From contig JADLGO010000021.1 in NCBI GenBank assembly GCA_020849275.1, positions 1-64,000 on the forward strand: a stretch of DNA of 64,000 bases, given 5' to 3'. How positions within the stretch are numbered: the stretch's first letter is position 1; the number at the start of each line of letters is the position of its first letter. Both the position numbers and the translations under genes were made by a program. The stretch comes from Chthonomonadales bacterium. Its GTDB lineage: Bacteria > Armatimonadota > Chthonomonadetes > Chthonomonadales > CAJBBX01. The notes beneath the pieces are model-generated. The model was not told the origin of the DNA and did no database searches. It saw only the letters and a program-made list of their open reading frames with translations. Positions 1 through 8,250 of the stretch are shown in pieces.

Positions 1-124
1 CGACAACATCACCATCACCGCGCAACTGCTCCAGCCGATCGCGATGGAGGAGGGCCTTCGCTTCGCCGTGCGCGAGGGCGGCCACACCGTCGGGGCCGGA
101 GTCGTCAGCAAAGTCGTGGAGTGA
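1..124 (+). CDS. tuf: Elongation factor Tu, C-terminal end (partial)
   Basis: The window opens inside this gene; about 40 C-terminal codons remain, in the frame starting at base 2 and ending with TGA at 122-124. The translated end ([20 protein letters not shown], then a [16 protein letters not shown]-type tail) is the conserved domain III end of EF-Tu, which delivers aminoacyl-tRNA to the ribosome. It lies only 6 nt before rpmG, which fits the common tuf-rpmG-secE-nusG order. Confidence 0.95.
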   Translation, partial: DNITITAQLLQPIAMEEGLRFAVREGGHTVGAGVVSKVVE

Positions 125-130
125 CGCGAA

Positions 131-295
131 ATGGCACAGAAGGAAAACCGAATCATCATCACGATGGCCTGCACGGACTGCAGATCGCGCAACTACACGA
201 CGTCGAAGAATCGCGTCAAGCACCCGGACCGCCTGGAGTTGCGCAAGTTCTGCCCACCGTGCAGGAAGCACACGATGCACCGAGAAGCGAAATAG
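131..295 (+). CDS. rpmG: 50S ribosomal protein L33
   Basis: This is a 54-residue ribosomal protein of the large subunit. It has the two zinc-binding pairs of the C+ form of L33: CTDC near residues 14-17 and CPPC near residues 41-44, with the family's NYTTSKNR segment between them. The ATG at 131 gives the usual length. Zinc-free L33 paralogues are used under zinc shortage in some bacteria; only the zinc form is seen here. It sits between tuf and tRNA-Trp and is probably cotranscribed with them. Confidence 0.95.
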   Translation: MAQKENRIIITMACTDCRSRNYTTSKNRVKHPDRLELRKFCPPCRKHTMHREAK

Positions 296-360
296 CGTTT
301 GTTCTCGGCGAGACTGGTCGTGTCGGCGTGGCCCGCTGCCGACCATCCGCCGTGCAACGC

Positions 361-437
361 AGGGGTGTAGCTCAGTTGGCTAGAGCGTCCGCCTCCAAAG
401 TGGAAGGCCGCGGGTTCGAATCCTGCCACCCCTGCCA
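361..437 (+). tRNA. trnW: tRNA-Trp (anticodon CCA)
   Basis: The 77-nt sequence folds into a full cloverleaf. The acceptor stem is AGGGGTG/CACCCCT, the D stem GCTC/GAGC, and the anticodon stem TCCGC/GTGGA with one G-U pair. The loop CTCCAAA gives anticodon CCA, and the T arm contains GGTTCGAATCC. The 3' CCA is encoded at 435-437. A tRNA-Trp between rpmG and secE is a common arrangement. Confidence 0.97.
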
Positions 438-573
438 GTTCGCCCGACACCGACAGCGGAAGTCCAAGGCCGCGCGCGGCGCCTGGCTTCCGCTGTCAGG
501 CTGTCCGGCGCCGCGCGAAGGGGGTCGTGCGGCAGCCATGCGAGGCCGCCGGGCGACCGGCTGAGGAGCCAGA

Positions 574-786
574 ATGCCGACCAACGAGACCGCACCGATT
601 GCTCGGGGCCGCAGCTTTGTGCACGAGGTGATCGTCGAGCTGAAGAAGACGACGTGGCCGACGCCCAAGGAGTCTTGGCGGCTCACGACCGTGGTCATCC
701 TGGTGGTGATCGCCGTCGCCATCTACATCGGCGTGATCGACTACGCCCTGACAGCCATCACCCGCCACTTCGGGCTGCTGAAGTAG
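574..786 (+). CDS. secE: Preprotein translocase subunit SecE
   Basis: This 70-residue protein is the single-helix form of SecE that clamps SecY in the inner-membrane Sec channel. The N-terminal part carries the family motif EVIVELKKTTWPTPKES (residues about 18-34), followed by one hydrophobic span (about 40-60). Start ATG at 574 follows a GGAG at a normal distance. nusG starts 8 nt downstream, so the two are almost certainly cotranscribed. Confidence 0.95.
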   Translation: MPTNETAPIARGRSFVHEVIVELKKTTWPTPKESWRLTTVVILVVIAVAIYIGVIDYALTAITRHFGLLK

Positions 787-794
787 GGACGCCC

Positions 795-1325
795 ATGAGC
801 ATCCAGCGACACTGGTACGCCGTCCACACCTACTCCGGCCACGAAAACAAGGTCATGACCAACATCCTCCGCCAGGCGGAGGCGCGGAATCTGCGCAGCA
901 AGATCTTCGACATCAAGATCCCGACCGAGGTGGTTGTCGGCACACGCGCGGGCAAACGGACCGAAGTCAAGCGCAAGGTGTTCCCAGGCTACGTGCTCAT
1001 CGACATGGTGCTGGATGAGGACACCTGGTACCTGGTCAAATCGACCACCGGGGTCACGGGGTTTGTGAGCTCCGGCAGCAAGCCGGTCCCCCTCCAGGAG
1101 CGCGAGGTGCAGGCCATCCTGCACTCGGAGGAGGGTGTCAGCCAGAGGCCGAAGGTGCAGTGGAACCGCGGCGACGTCATCCGAGTGGTCTCGGGGCCGT
1201 TCTCCGACTTTACCGGAAAGGTGGAGGACGTGAACGCGGACAAGGAGAAGCTGAGGGTCTTCATCTCAATCTTCGGACGCGAGACCCCCGTCGAGCTCGA
1301 CTTCACCCAGGTAGAGAAAGCCTGA
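795..1325 (+). CDS. nusG: Transcription termination/antitermination protein NusG
   Basis: At 176 residues this has the normal NusG length. The NGN domain begins [11 protein letters not shown] and includes the signature FPGYVLIDM; the C-terminal KOW domain starts near residue 123 with [16 protein letters not shown]. NusG binds RNA polymerase and couples it to Rho or to the ribosome. ATG 795 is chosen over the long upstream open frame because the family alignment begins there. It is followed 71 nt later by rplK, the usual order. Confidence 0.96.
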   Translation: MSIQRHWYAVHTYSGHENKVMTNILRQAEARNLRSKIFDIKIPTEVVVGTRAGKRTEVKRKVFPGYVLIDMVLDEDTWYLVKSTTGVTGFVSSGSKPVPLQEREVQAILHSEEGVSQRPKVQWNRGDVIRVVSGPFSDFTGKVEDVNADKEKLRVFISIFGRETPVELDFTQVEKA

Positions 1326-1396
1326 CCCGTTCGAATGCGGCGGCGGGCGCCGGCGAGGCGCCGGGGCCGCCGCCATCCTGTGCTGGAGGCCTGCCC

Positions 1397-1819
1397 GTGG
1401 CAAAGAAAGTGACCGCCGTGGTCAAGCTGCAGATCCCGGCCGGCAAGGCGACCCCCGCCCCGCCGGTGGGGTCTACGCTCGGCCCCTACGGCATCAATAT
1501 GATGGAGTTCATCAAGACCTACAACGAGCGCACCGCCTCGCAGGCTGGCTCGATCGTTCCTGTCGAGATCACCATCTTCGAGGACCGTTCGTTCACGTTC
1601 GTCACGAAGACCCCGCCCGCCGCGGACCTGATCAAGAAGGCCGCGGGCATCTCGGCAGGCTCGGGGGTTCCCAACCGTGACAAGGTCGGTCGGCTGACGA
1701 TGGAGCAGGTGCGCGCCATCGCGGAGACGAAGATGCCCGACCTGAACGCCAACGACATTGAAGCGGCCATGCGAATCGTGATGGGCACGGCACGCTCGAT
1801 GGGAGTGACCATCCAGTAG
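1397..1819 (+). CDS. rplK: 50S ribosomal protein L11
   Basis: The 140-residue product matches L11 from end to end: it starts with [19 protein letters not shown], has the [10 protein letters not shown] segment and the C-terminal RNA-binding end GTARSMGV. L11 binds the GTPase-associated centre of 23S rRNA. The start is GTG at 1397, supported by GGAGG at 1385-1389; the open frame upstream of it overlaps nusG and is not coding. PrmA, which methylates L11, is encoded further along at about 19 kb. Confidence 0.95.
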   Translation: MAKKVTAVVKLQIPAGKATPAPPVGSTLGPYGINMMEFIKTYNERTASQAGSIVPVEITIFEDRSFTFVTKTPPAADLIKKAAGISAGSGVPNRDKVGRLTMEQVRAIAETKMPDLNANDIEAAMRIVMGTARSMGVTIQ

Positions 1820-1919
1820 CCGCCGAGGCGGCTCAGCCGCGCGCCCGGCCGGGATGGCCGGGGCGGAGGACCGTGGGAGGGGCGACCGCCCCGCACGCAC
1901 CACAGGAGGCACGAAGCAG

Positions 1920-2687
1920 ATGCCCGGACCGAAGATCTCCACCCGGCAGCGGCGCGAGCAGCGCATGGGCCGCGCGAAGCACAGCAAGCGCTACGCCGCC
2001 CTCGCCAGGCAGGTGAAGCCCGATGAGATGCTACCGCCCGAGGAGGCCATCGCTCGGGTGAAGCTACTGGCGACGGCCGCGTTCGACGAGACGGTCGAGG
2101 CGGCGATCAACCTGGGCGTGGACCCCAGGCACGGCGACCAGATGGTGCGCGGCACCGTGAACCTCCCGTTTGGCACCGGCAAGTCGCGCAAGGTGGCCGT
2201 GTTCGCTCGTGGCGAACGCGCGGACGACGCTCGCGCGGCGGGAGCCGACGAGGTGGGCGCCGAGGAGTTGGTCGAGCGCATTCAGAAGGGCTGGGCCGGT
2301 TGGACGCAGTTCGACCTGTTCGTCGCGGCGCCGGACATGATGCCGCTTGTCGGCCGGCTCGGATCCACGTTGAAGCAGAAGATGCCGAACCCGAAGGCTG
2401 GCACCGTGACGGCAAACGTGGGGCAGGTGGTGCGCGACATCAAGGGAGCGGCGCGCGCCGAGTACCGGGTCGAGAAGGCGGGGATCATCCACTGCCCGAT
2501 CGGCAAGGCGAGCTTCACCGCCGACCAGCTTCAGGCCAACCTGTTGACGCTCGTCAACGCCCTCGTAAAGGCGCGCCCGGCCGCGGCGAAGGGGCGCTAC
2601 CTGAAGAGGATCAGCCTTACCTCGACGATGGGGCCGAGCATCGGCGTGGATACCGCCACGGCACAGAAGAGCGCGGAGCGGGTCTGA
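1920..2687 (+). CDS. rplA: 50S ribosomal protein L1
   Basis: This 255-residue protein has the L1 landmarks: [15 protein letters not shown] near residues 80-95, the signature around [13 protein letters not shown], and the C-terminal [13 protein letters not shown]1 forms the mobile L1 stalk and often represses its own operon. ATG 1920 is preceded by AGGAGG 10 nt upstream; an internal ATG (1965) lacks this. The N-terminus is about 15 residues longer and more basic than many L1 proteins. rplJ and rplL, normally next, are absent here. Confidence 0.94.
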   Translation: MPGPKISTRQRREQRMGRAKHSKRYAALARQVKPDEMLPPEEAIARVKLLATAAFDETVEAAINLGVDPRHGDQMVRGTVNLPFGTGKSRKVAVFARGERADDARAAGADEVGAEELVERIQKGWAGWTQFDLFVAAPDMMPLVGRLGSTLKQKMPNPKAGTVTANVGQVVRDIKGAARAEYRVEKAGIIHCPIGKASFTADQLQANLLTLVNALVKARPAAAKGRYLKRISLTSTMGPSIGVDTATAQKSAERV

Positions 2688-2730
2688 CTCGCGGCCCGTG
2701 CGCGCCGGCCAGGCGTCCGGCGTGATCGGC

Positions 2731-2769
2731 GGCCGCCCTCGGGAACACGGGGTCCCACGTGGGGCGGCC
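2731..2769. terminator. Possible terminator hairpin after rplA
   Basis: GGCCGCCC (2731-2738) can pair with GGGCGGCC (2762-2769) downstream of the rplA stop. There is no clear T-run, so termination is inferred from position only. The rest of 2688-2832 shows nothing else recognisable. Confidence 0.35.
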
Positions 2770-2832
2770 GCTCTGGCTTGCGGGGCGGCACTGCGTGCCG
2801 CCGGTTCGTGCGCCGAGAAGGGCACGGGAGAG

Positions 2833-2903
2833 CTGGGGGACCAGGATTCGAACCTGGGTTAACGGCTCCAAAGGCCGCTGTCCTGCCGCTGGACGATCCC
2901 CCA
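2833..2903 (-). tRNA. trnQ: tRNA-Gln (anticodon TTG)
   Basis: On the minus strand the sequence forms a cloverleaf with acceptor stem TGGGGGA/TCCCCCA, D stem GTCC/GGAC, anticodon stem GCGGC/GCCGT and loop CTTTGGA, giving anticodon TTG. The T arm contains GGTTCGAATCC. CCA is not encoded: the bases after the G discriminator read CTC, so CCA must be added by the nucleotidyltransferase. A sigma-70-like promoter lies just upstream. Confidence 0.95.
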
Positions 2904-2915
2904 TCGGGACGAACC

Positions 2916-2944
2916 ATTGTACCAGTGGGGTAGGGGAGCGTCAA
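2916..2944 (-). promoter_or_regulatory. Promoter of tRNA-Gln
   Basis: On the minus strand TTGACG (2944-2939) and TACAAT (2921-2916) are separated by 17 bp. The expected transcription start lies 5-7 nt before the tRNA 5' end, which fits a short-leader tRNA precursor. Confidence 0.75.
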
Positions 2945-2961
2945 GGAGCGCGGCCCGGATC

Positions 2962-4056
2962 TCAACCGCGCGAGTTGCGGATGTGGACGATGTCCCCGTC
3001 CCTCACCACGTACTCCTTGCCCTCCAACCGCATGGCCCCCGCAGCCTTCGCAGCGTCCCAACCCCCCGCCGCGCGGAAGCCGTCGAAGGGCATCACCTCG
3101 GCGCGGATGAACGTGCGGGCGATGTCCGTGTGGATCTTCTCAGCGGCTCCCAGCGCCGTCGTCCCAGCGCGGATGGTCCAGGCGCGCACCTCGTCCTCGC
3201 CCACCGTGAAGAAGCTCACGTAGCCCAGGGCAGCGTAGGCCGCGCGGATCAACCGGTCACGCGCGGGTTCCTCGATGCCCAGAGCCTCCAGGTACTCCCG
3301 CTCTTCATCCGGCCCCATCTGCGCCACCTCCATCTCCACGCGCGCGCAGAGCGCGATGAGCGGGAGGCCGCGTTCCGCGGCGAGGGAGCGCAGGGAAGCC
3401 AGGGCACCAGAGCCGGCCGTCCCGCCCTCCGACGTGTTGGCCACGAGGATCAGCGGCTTGGCGCTGACGAAGGCGAATGAGCGGACCGAACGCTCCTCCT
3501 CCTGACCGAGCGCCGCCGTGCGAGCCGGGCTGCCCGTCTCCAGGTGCTCCCGCAGGCGCCGCAGGACCTGGTGCTCGACCGCCTCCGAGGGCGTCTGCCG
3601 CTTCATCTGCCGGTTGCGCTCCAGTCGCTCAAGCCGGCCCTCGACGACGACCAGGTCGGCCAGAACGATCTCCTCCAGGATGCGCTCGGCGTCGCGCCGT
3701 GGGTCGTTGCCGCCGGGCGGCTCCGGAAGCGATGCGCTCTCGAACGCGCGCACCACGAGTACCAGCGCGTCCATGCCGCGAACACCGGTGAAGAAGTCCG
3801 TGCCGAAGCGGTGCTCGTCGTCGCGAGCCTCCACGCGCGCGCCGCCATCGGTCACCTCGATCGTGGCGGGCACCTGCTTCTTCGGGCTGCACACCTCGAC
3901 GGCAAACGTGAAGCGCGGGTCGGGCACCTCGACGACGCCCAGGTTGGTCTCGGCGGAGTGCGCCCCATACGCGTGCGTCGGGGCGTCCATGCGCGTGAGG
4001 GCATTGAACAGCGAGGTCTTCCCGGACCCCGGCAGGCCGACGATACCAACTCTCAT
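2962..4056 (-). CDS. Divergent YchF-family (DUF933/TGS) P-loop ATPase
   Basis: The 364-residue protein ends in an unmistakable YchF C-terminal (TGS/DUF933) domain: SFFTVGEDEVRAWTI and LEGKEYVVRDGDIVHIR. The N-terminal P-loop is GLPGSGKTS (residues 7-15) instead of the YchF GLPNVGKS, and the G3 region reads EVTDGGARVEARDD where YchF has DIAGLVxGAS. The G4 region is VANTSEG. It is therefore a paralogue of YchF, a ribosome-associated ATPase, with altered nucleotide chemistry. The start at 4056 overlaps the stop of the upstream small gene as ATGA, which implies translational coupling. Confidence 0.8.
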   Translation of the reverse strand: MRVGIVGLPGSGKTSLFNALTRMDAPTHAYGAHSAETNLGVVEVPDPRFTFAVEVCSPKKQVPATIEVTDGGARVEARDDEHRFGTDFFTGVRGMDALVLVVRAFESASLPEPPGGNDPRRDAERILEEIVLADLVVVEGRLERLERNRQMKRQTPSEAVEHQVLRRLREHLETGSPARTAALGQEEERSVRSFAFVSAKPLILVANTSEGGTAGSGALASLRSLAAERGLPLIALCARVEMEVAQMGPDEEREYLEALGIEEPARDRLIRAAYAALGYVSFFTVGEDEVRAWTIRAGTTALGAAEKIHTDIARTFIRAEVMPFDGFRAAGGWDAAKAAGAMRLEGKEYVVRDGDIVHIRNSRG

Positions 4057-4319
4057 CGCCGCTCTCTCGCGCTCGGCGCCGCCACGGCCGGTCCGGAGCC
4101 CGGATCCTGCTCGCTCGCCGCGGGTGCCGTCGCTGCGGTCGGCGTCGACCCGGGCATGGCCGCATGGCCCACCAGGTCCACGCGAACATCGACGCCGCGC
4201 CGCGTCCACGGGGCGTACCAGGCCGCCCAGGCGATGGCCGCGGTCAGGAGCGCCAGGAGGAATGCGCGGCGGAGAAACCAGCCGCGTTCGGTTGCGGGAT
4301 CGATGTGCCGGTGTCGCAT
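4053..4319 (-). CDS. Small single-span membrane protein, unknown
   Basis: The 88-residue product has one hydrophobic segment (AFLLALLTAAIAWAAWYAPW, residues about 19-38) after a short basic N-terminus, then a Pro/Ala-rich tail. No family is recognised. It is kept as a gene because its stop overlaps the ychF-like start (ATGA) and it lies 43 nt downstream of tatC on the same strand, so it fills the operon neatly. The tail could sit in the periplasm or cytoplasm. Confidence 0.55.
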   Translation of the reverse strand: MRHRHIDPATERGWFLRRAFLLALLTAAIAWAAWYAPWTRRGVDVRVDLVGHAAMPGSTPTAATAPAASEQDPGSGPAVAAPSARERR

Positions 4320-4362
4320 GGTTGGGTGCGCTCGGCGCCGCGAGAACGAGCGGAGGGAGGCG

Positions 4363-5166
4363 CTAGGCTCCGCCTGCGCGCTCTCGCTCCCTCCGGCGCT
4401 CGATCAGGCGGACGAGCCAGATGCTGCCCACGTAGAGCACGATCACGGGGATCGTCATCATCACCATGGTGAACGCGTCGTTGCTTGGTGTGACGACCGC
4501 GCCGAGGAGCGAGATCCCCACGATCGCGTACCGCCATGAGCGCACCATGCTCTGCGATTGCAGGATGCCCGCCCAGGCCAGGAACATCAGGACGACCGGA
4601 AGCTGGAAGACCAGGCCGAACGCGCCCATCAGCTTGAGGATGAAGAGCACGTAGGTCCTCGGGTTCTGGTAGAGCACGGCGCCGCCCGGGAACATGCGCA
4701 GGTAGCCCAGGAACCAGTCGATGGCGAAGCTGGCCAACCAGTACGAGAGCACGGCGCCCGAGACGAACAGGACCACGGAGAGTGGCGCGACAAACCGGAG
4801 CGGCCGGCGCTCCCGGGGCGTAAGCGCGGGGGCGATGAACCCCCACATCTCCATCGTGATCAGCGGCGACACGACGATCGCCCCGGCGATTACCGATATC
4901 TGCAGCACGACGAAGAAGGCCTCGGTGAAGTTGGGGAACGCGATGGTCCAGGTGGTCTTGCTCTCGACGAGGGCCTCGGCCATCGGGCGGAAGAGGAAGC
5001 CGTAGATGGGCTGGAACAGGAGATAGCATGCCGCCGCGCTCACGGCAAGGTAGAGCAGGCAGCGGACGATGCGCGTTCGGAGCTCGCCCAGGTGCTCGGT
5101 GAGCTCCATACGCTTCTCGTCGTAGCCGGGCTGATCGGAACCTGGCGGGCGCGACACGACTGCCAC
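4363..5166 (-). CDS. tatC: Sec-independent protein translocase TatC
   Basis: TatC is the receptor for twin-arginine signal peptides in the inner membrane. This 267-residue protein shows the family start MELTEHLGELRTRI (residues about 20-33), the conserved first-periplasmic-loop and TM2 residues around FTEAFFVVLQIS, and a hydrophobic profile consistent with six membrane spans. The later segment FGLVFQLPVVLMFLAWAGI is typical. No tatA or tatB lies in the window. The coding region is followed by a small membrane protein and the YchF-like gene in one leftward unit. Confidence 0.94.
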   Translation of the reverse strand: MAVVSRPPGSDQPGYDEKRMELTEHLGELRTRIVRCLLYLAVSAAACYLLFQPIYGFLFRPMAEALVESKTTWTIAFPNFTEAFFVVLQISVIAGAIVVSPLITMEMWGFIAPALTPRERRPLRFVAPLSVVLFVSGAVLSYWLASFAIDWFLGYLRMFPGGAVLYQNPRTYVLFILKLMGAFGLVFQLPVVLMFLAWAGILQSQSMVRSWRYAIVGISLLGAVVTPSNDAFTMVMMTIPVIVLYVGSIWLVRLIERRRERERAGGA

Positions 5167-5240
5167 TATCCTGAGTTCCTGTCACTGGATTGCCGCCGGC
5201 CGCGCGGGCAACGGCCGCCAGATCGGCTAGCGGCACAGGG

Positions 5241-5284
5241 CAGGCGGGGCGACACGCTATTATACCTCTGTGTCGCCCCGCCTG
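5241..5284. repeat. Perfect 15-bp inverted repeat carrying a TATAAT box
   Basis: CAGGCGGGGCGACAC (5241-5255) is repeated exactly in inverted form at 5270-5284, with a 14-base loop. The loop holds TATAAT on the minus strand (5264-5259), placed to be the -10 element of the tatC unit, about 90 nt upstream of its ATG. The -35 region is poor (GAAACA at 18 bp). It could be the terminator of the gene ending at 5339, an operator over the tatC promoter, or both. There is no T-run. Confidence 0.6.
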
Positions 5285-5338
5285 TTTCTCGGGTTCCGTG
5301 CCTGCCGCCTGCGCGCGGAGGACGCGGCCGCTCGGTCG

Positions 5339-6982
5339 TCAGCGGCTCGAAGCTGTTCGCGAGGGTGGCGTGCGCTTCAGCTCGGTGACCAGCGTGGACT
5401 TCAGCGTGATCTGGCTGGACGCCTGGGCCTGGCCGCTCGGCCGATAGGGGTTCATGCCGCCTCCCATGCCCGGCACCATGCCGGACGAGGAGCCCATCAT
5501 CGCCCCGGGACCCATCGCCCCGCTGCCCGGCATCATCAGTGAGCCGCCCGCCGGACGCCCCCGGCCCGTGTTGCGGCGGCCGGCGCCGCGGGATCCGGTC
5601 GTGGGGCCATAGCCGCCATAGGGGTTGCCGACGCCCGGGGGGCCGACCATGCCGGGTGCCGTCACGCCACCGCCGGAGCCTCGGGAGAGGCCGGGCGACA
5701 ACATCCCCATCGCGGCGGGACCGGTCGGCGGCATGCCGGGCGCCGCCGTGCGACCCATGCCGCCGCTACCCAGCATCGGCGGGGCGCCAGGGCCCATCGC
5801 GCCGCCAACATACGGATTGACGGCCTGCACCGTCTTGCCGGTCACCTCCAGCGTTCGGTCGATCTTCACGAGCGTGCCGGAGCGGTAGGCCAGGTAGATG
5901 TCGCGAGTGAACTTGAGGCGCGGGCTCTCGATCTCCGTCGTGCCGAAGACGATCGTCTTCTCCTTCGGCGCGCCGGAGTACTCCTGGTGAACCTTCGCCG
6001 TCGGATAGCCGTCCTGCCATTCCAGCCCCTCGAGCGTGGTCTTGACCGACACGCGCGGTTGCTTGTCGGGCGGGGTGCCGGGGATGTCGATCACGACGTT
6101 CGGCGTGGTCCAGGTATCGCCTACGCGAACGGCGTGCGTGGGCAGGATGGGCAGGTCGAGCGTGGCGCTAACGGGCAGCCCCAGCATCGCGAACTGGTCG
6201 AACGAGACCGTGCTGTTCTGGTAGTGCACGATGCCGCGAGGGTCGATCTCCTGGTAGAGCGATTTCGGCAGGTATTGCTCGGGATAGATCGTCTCCTGGC
6301 CCGCGCGGCGCACCGCCAGGCGGGTCAGGCGATTGCGGACGATGGCGCGCCCGTTGGAGTAGAGGTCCTCGACGGCCAGCAGGAGGTCGCTGTTCTGCCC
6401 GATGAGCTCCACGTCACCCGTCGCCTGCGCGCCCTGCGTGAGGCCGCCCACCACGGAGACCTCGCCCGAGCGCGCATAGGTCCGGTTGCTGGCGTCCCGC
6501 CACTGGTAGCGCAGGCGAATGGCGCCGGGATCGGTTGTGATCTTGTTCGCCAGCGTCACGTGCACGGCGCTCGTCTCCAGCAGCTTCGAGCCGCCGGCCG
6601 CGCCCTTGGCCGGGCCGTAGAGGCGGGCCGTCACTACATGCTCGCCGTCCTTGGGCGCCTCCTCCTTGACGCTACCTCGCACGCGCACCGGCGACTTCGT
6701 GTTCCACTGGAACTCGAACATCTGGCCGGGCTTCGCCCGAGCGCGCTGCGCGGCTGTGGGGGAGAGGGCTACGCGGAACTGATCATCGATGGCGAACGAC
6801 ACGTAGCCGCCTTCAGGGATACTGGCGATCGGCACTCGGACCGGCACTTTCTCGCGAACCGTGGCCCCGTCCGGCGGGTATCTAATGCTAAATGGGGCGG
6901 TGTTCTGGCCATGCGCGCGTCCACCCGCAAGGCCGAGCAGCACAAGGCTGCCGGTAAGCGCGGCCAACGATCGCAGATGCAT
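5339..6982 (-). CDS. Secreted protein with Gly/Met/Pro-rich C-terminal region, unknown
   Basis: The 547-residue protein begins with a signal peptide (LAALTGSLVLLGLAGGRAHG, cleavage near residue 25). Residues 26 to about 390 form a beta-rich folded part of unknown family. Residues about 390-530 are low complexity, dominated by Gly, Met and Pro (repeated MG/PGM/GPG units), and the last 20 are basic. Its ATG is preceded by AGGAGG at a normal distance, and a promoter lies 40-70 nt upstream, back to back with the WD40 gene. It may be an envelope or matrix protein; no enzymatic motif is seen. Confidence 0.75.
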   Translation of the reverse strand: MHLRSLAALTGSLVLLGLAGGRAHGQNTAPFSIRYPPDGATVREKVPVRVPIASIPEGGYVSFAIDDQFRVALSPTAAQRARAKPGQMFEFQWNTKSPVRVRGSVKEEAPKDGEHVVTARLYGPAKGAAGGSKLLETSAVHVTLANKITTDPGAIRLRYQWRDASNRTYARSGEVSVVGGLTQGAQATGDVELIGQNSDLLLAVEDLYSNGRAIVRNRLTRLAVRRAGQETIYPEQYLPKSLYQEIDPRGIVHYQNSTVSFDQFAMLGLPVSATLDLPILPTHAVRVGDTWTTPNVVIDIPGTPPDKQPRVSVKTTLEGLEWQDGYPTAKVHQEYSGAPKEKTIVFGTTEIESPRLKFTRDIYLAYRSGTLVKIDRTLEVTGKTVQAVNPYVGGAMGPGAPPMLGSGGMGRTAAPGMPPTGPAAMGMLSPGLSRGSGGGVTAPGMVGPPGVGNPYGGYGPTTGSRGAGRRNTGRGRPAGGSLMMPGSGAMGPGAMMGSSSGMVPGMGGGMNPYRPSGQAQASSQITLKSTLVTELKRTPPSRTASSR

Positions 6983-7021
6983 GGACGACTCCCTCCTGAA
7001 GTGGCTTGGCGTCTGGGGTCA

Positions 7022-7050
7022 AGTGTAGCACAGCGCCCTCGGAAAGTCAA
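7022..7050 (-). promoter_or_regulatory. Promoter of the Gly/Met-rich secreted protein gene
   Basis: Minus-strand TTGACT (7050-7045), 17 bp, TACACT (7027-7022). The predicted start lies about 33 nt before the ATG at 6982. Confidence 0.75.
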
Positions 7051-7066
7051 AGGGCGCGCGGATACG

Positions 7067-7096
7067 TTGACAGTTGACGCGCGGTTCATGTACACT
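7067..7096 (+). promoter_or_regulatory. Promoter of the WD40 lipoprotein gene
   Basis: TTGACA (7067-7072), 18 bp, TACACT (7091-7096). It points away from the minus-strand promoter at 7022-7050, with 16 bp between the two -35 boxes, so both could be served by one regulator. Confidence 0.75.
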
Positions 7097-7254
7097 TTAG
7101 ACGCCAGCCGTACGTCCGGCGTTACCGCCCCGTGTCGACGTCATTCCATAGCTGTGCGGAGCCCGGCCGCTCGCGCTCCGCTCCCTGCGGGCTCCTGCCA
7201 GCGCCCGCCCGGCGCCCGCGCCCTTCTGCCGGAGCGCCAGGAGATGCCCGTACC

Positions 7255-8217
7255 GTGTCGCGCCCAGTCGCCCGCTTCGCCGCCTGTCTTTTCCTGGCTG
7301 CCTGCGCCCCGGCGGCCCGGCCGGCGCAGGACGCCCCGCTCCCTAGCGTCGCAGTCGGATGCAGTGACCGAGACGTTCGAATCATCGGTCCCACCGGCAA
7401 GATCGTCCAGGATCTCCTTGCGCACGACACCGCCGTCTCGGCCGTCTCTTTCTCGCCGGACGGCAGGCGCGTTGTCTCCGCCAGCCTCGACAAGACCGTA
7501 AAGTTCTGGAACGCGGACGACGGCTCCCTGGAGAACAGCATCGACGCGCACGCCCAGGGGGTGCTGTGCATCGCACTGACGGCGGACGGACGCACGCTCG
7601 CGACGGGCGGAGCCGACGCCAGGGTGAAGACCTGGAACGCCTTCACGGGCAAGCTGCTTCACGACATCGCCGCCCATAGCCAGCCCGTGCGGGCGCTAGC
7701 GTGGAGTCCAGACAGCAAGATGCTGGCGTCCGGCGGCTCCGATCGGCTCGTGCAGGTGTGGCGTGCTGACGGGTCGCTCGCGGGCACCATGGTCGGCCAC
7801 GACGAGGCCGTGACGGCGTTGGCGTGGAGCCCGGACGGTCGCGTGCTGCTGTCGGCCTCCGCGGATGGGTACGTGAAGATGTGGAACGCGGCGGACCTCA
7901 GCCTGATGGCCCGCCAGCGCGCACACGACCGCGGCGTGGCGGCGATCGCCCTCTCGCCCGACGGCGCGGCGCTGGCGTCGGCGGGCGGCGACAGCCGGCT
8001 CAAGCTGTGGGCCATCGCGCCGACCGGCCTAACCGAGAAGGCCTCGATCATGCTGGAGAAGCCGGCCGTCGGCCTGGGGTGGAGCCGCGACGGGCGCATG
8101 CTCGTGTCGGCGGGGCCGGATAGGGCGGTGCGCTACTGGACGCCGGTGGGCCTGGCGGCGGCGGGTCGCGTCGAGGTGCCCTCCGCCGTCACCGCGTTGG
8201 CGGTGGGCGGCGGCTGA
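7255..8217 (+). CDS. WD40-repeat lipoprotein
   Basis: The GTG start at 7255 has CAGGAG 11 nt upstream and gives a 320-residue protein with a signal peptide ending in a lipobox (LAAC, near residue 16), so it is probably anchored in an envelope membrane. The rest is a run of about seven WD40 repeats; typical blades contain SFSPDGRRVVSASLDKTVKFWN and AWSPDGRVLLSASADGYVKMW. Such propellers are protein-binding platforms. Convergent with the BMP lipoprotein gene. Partner unknown. Confidence 0.85.
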   Translation: MSRPVARFAACLFLAACAPAARPAQDAPLPSVAVGCSDRDVRIIGPTGKIVQDLLAHDTAVSAVSFSPDGRRVVSASLDKTVKFWNADDGSLENSIDAHAQGVLCIALTADGRTLATGGADARVKTWNAFTGKLLHDIAAHSQPVRALAWSPDSKMLASGGSDRLVQVWRADGSLAGTMVGHDEAVTALAWSPDGRVLLSASADGYVKMWNAADLSLMARQRAHDRGVAAIALSPDGAALASAGGDSRLKLWAIAPTGLTEKASIMLEKPAVGLGWSRDGRMLVSAGPDRAVRYWTPVGLAAAGRVEVPSAVTALAVGGG

Positions 8218-8218
8218 C

Positions 8219-8250
8219 GCGGTGGCGCGGGGGCGCGGTGGCGCGGGGGC
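8219..8250 (+). repeat. Two perfect 16-bp tandem repeats
   Basis: GCGGTGGCGCGGGGGC occurs twice head to tail (8219-8234 and 8235-8250), starting over the WD40 gene's stop codon region, and a degenerate GC-rich continuation runs to about 8275. It fills the space between two convergent genes; no function can be assigned. Confidence 0.8.
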
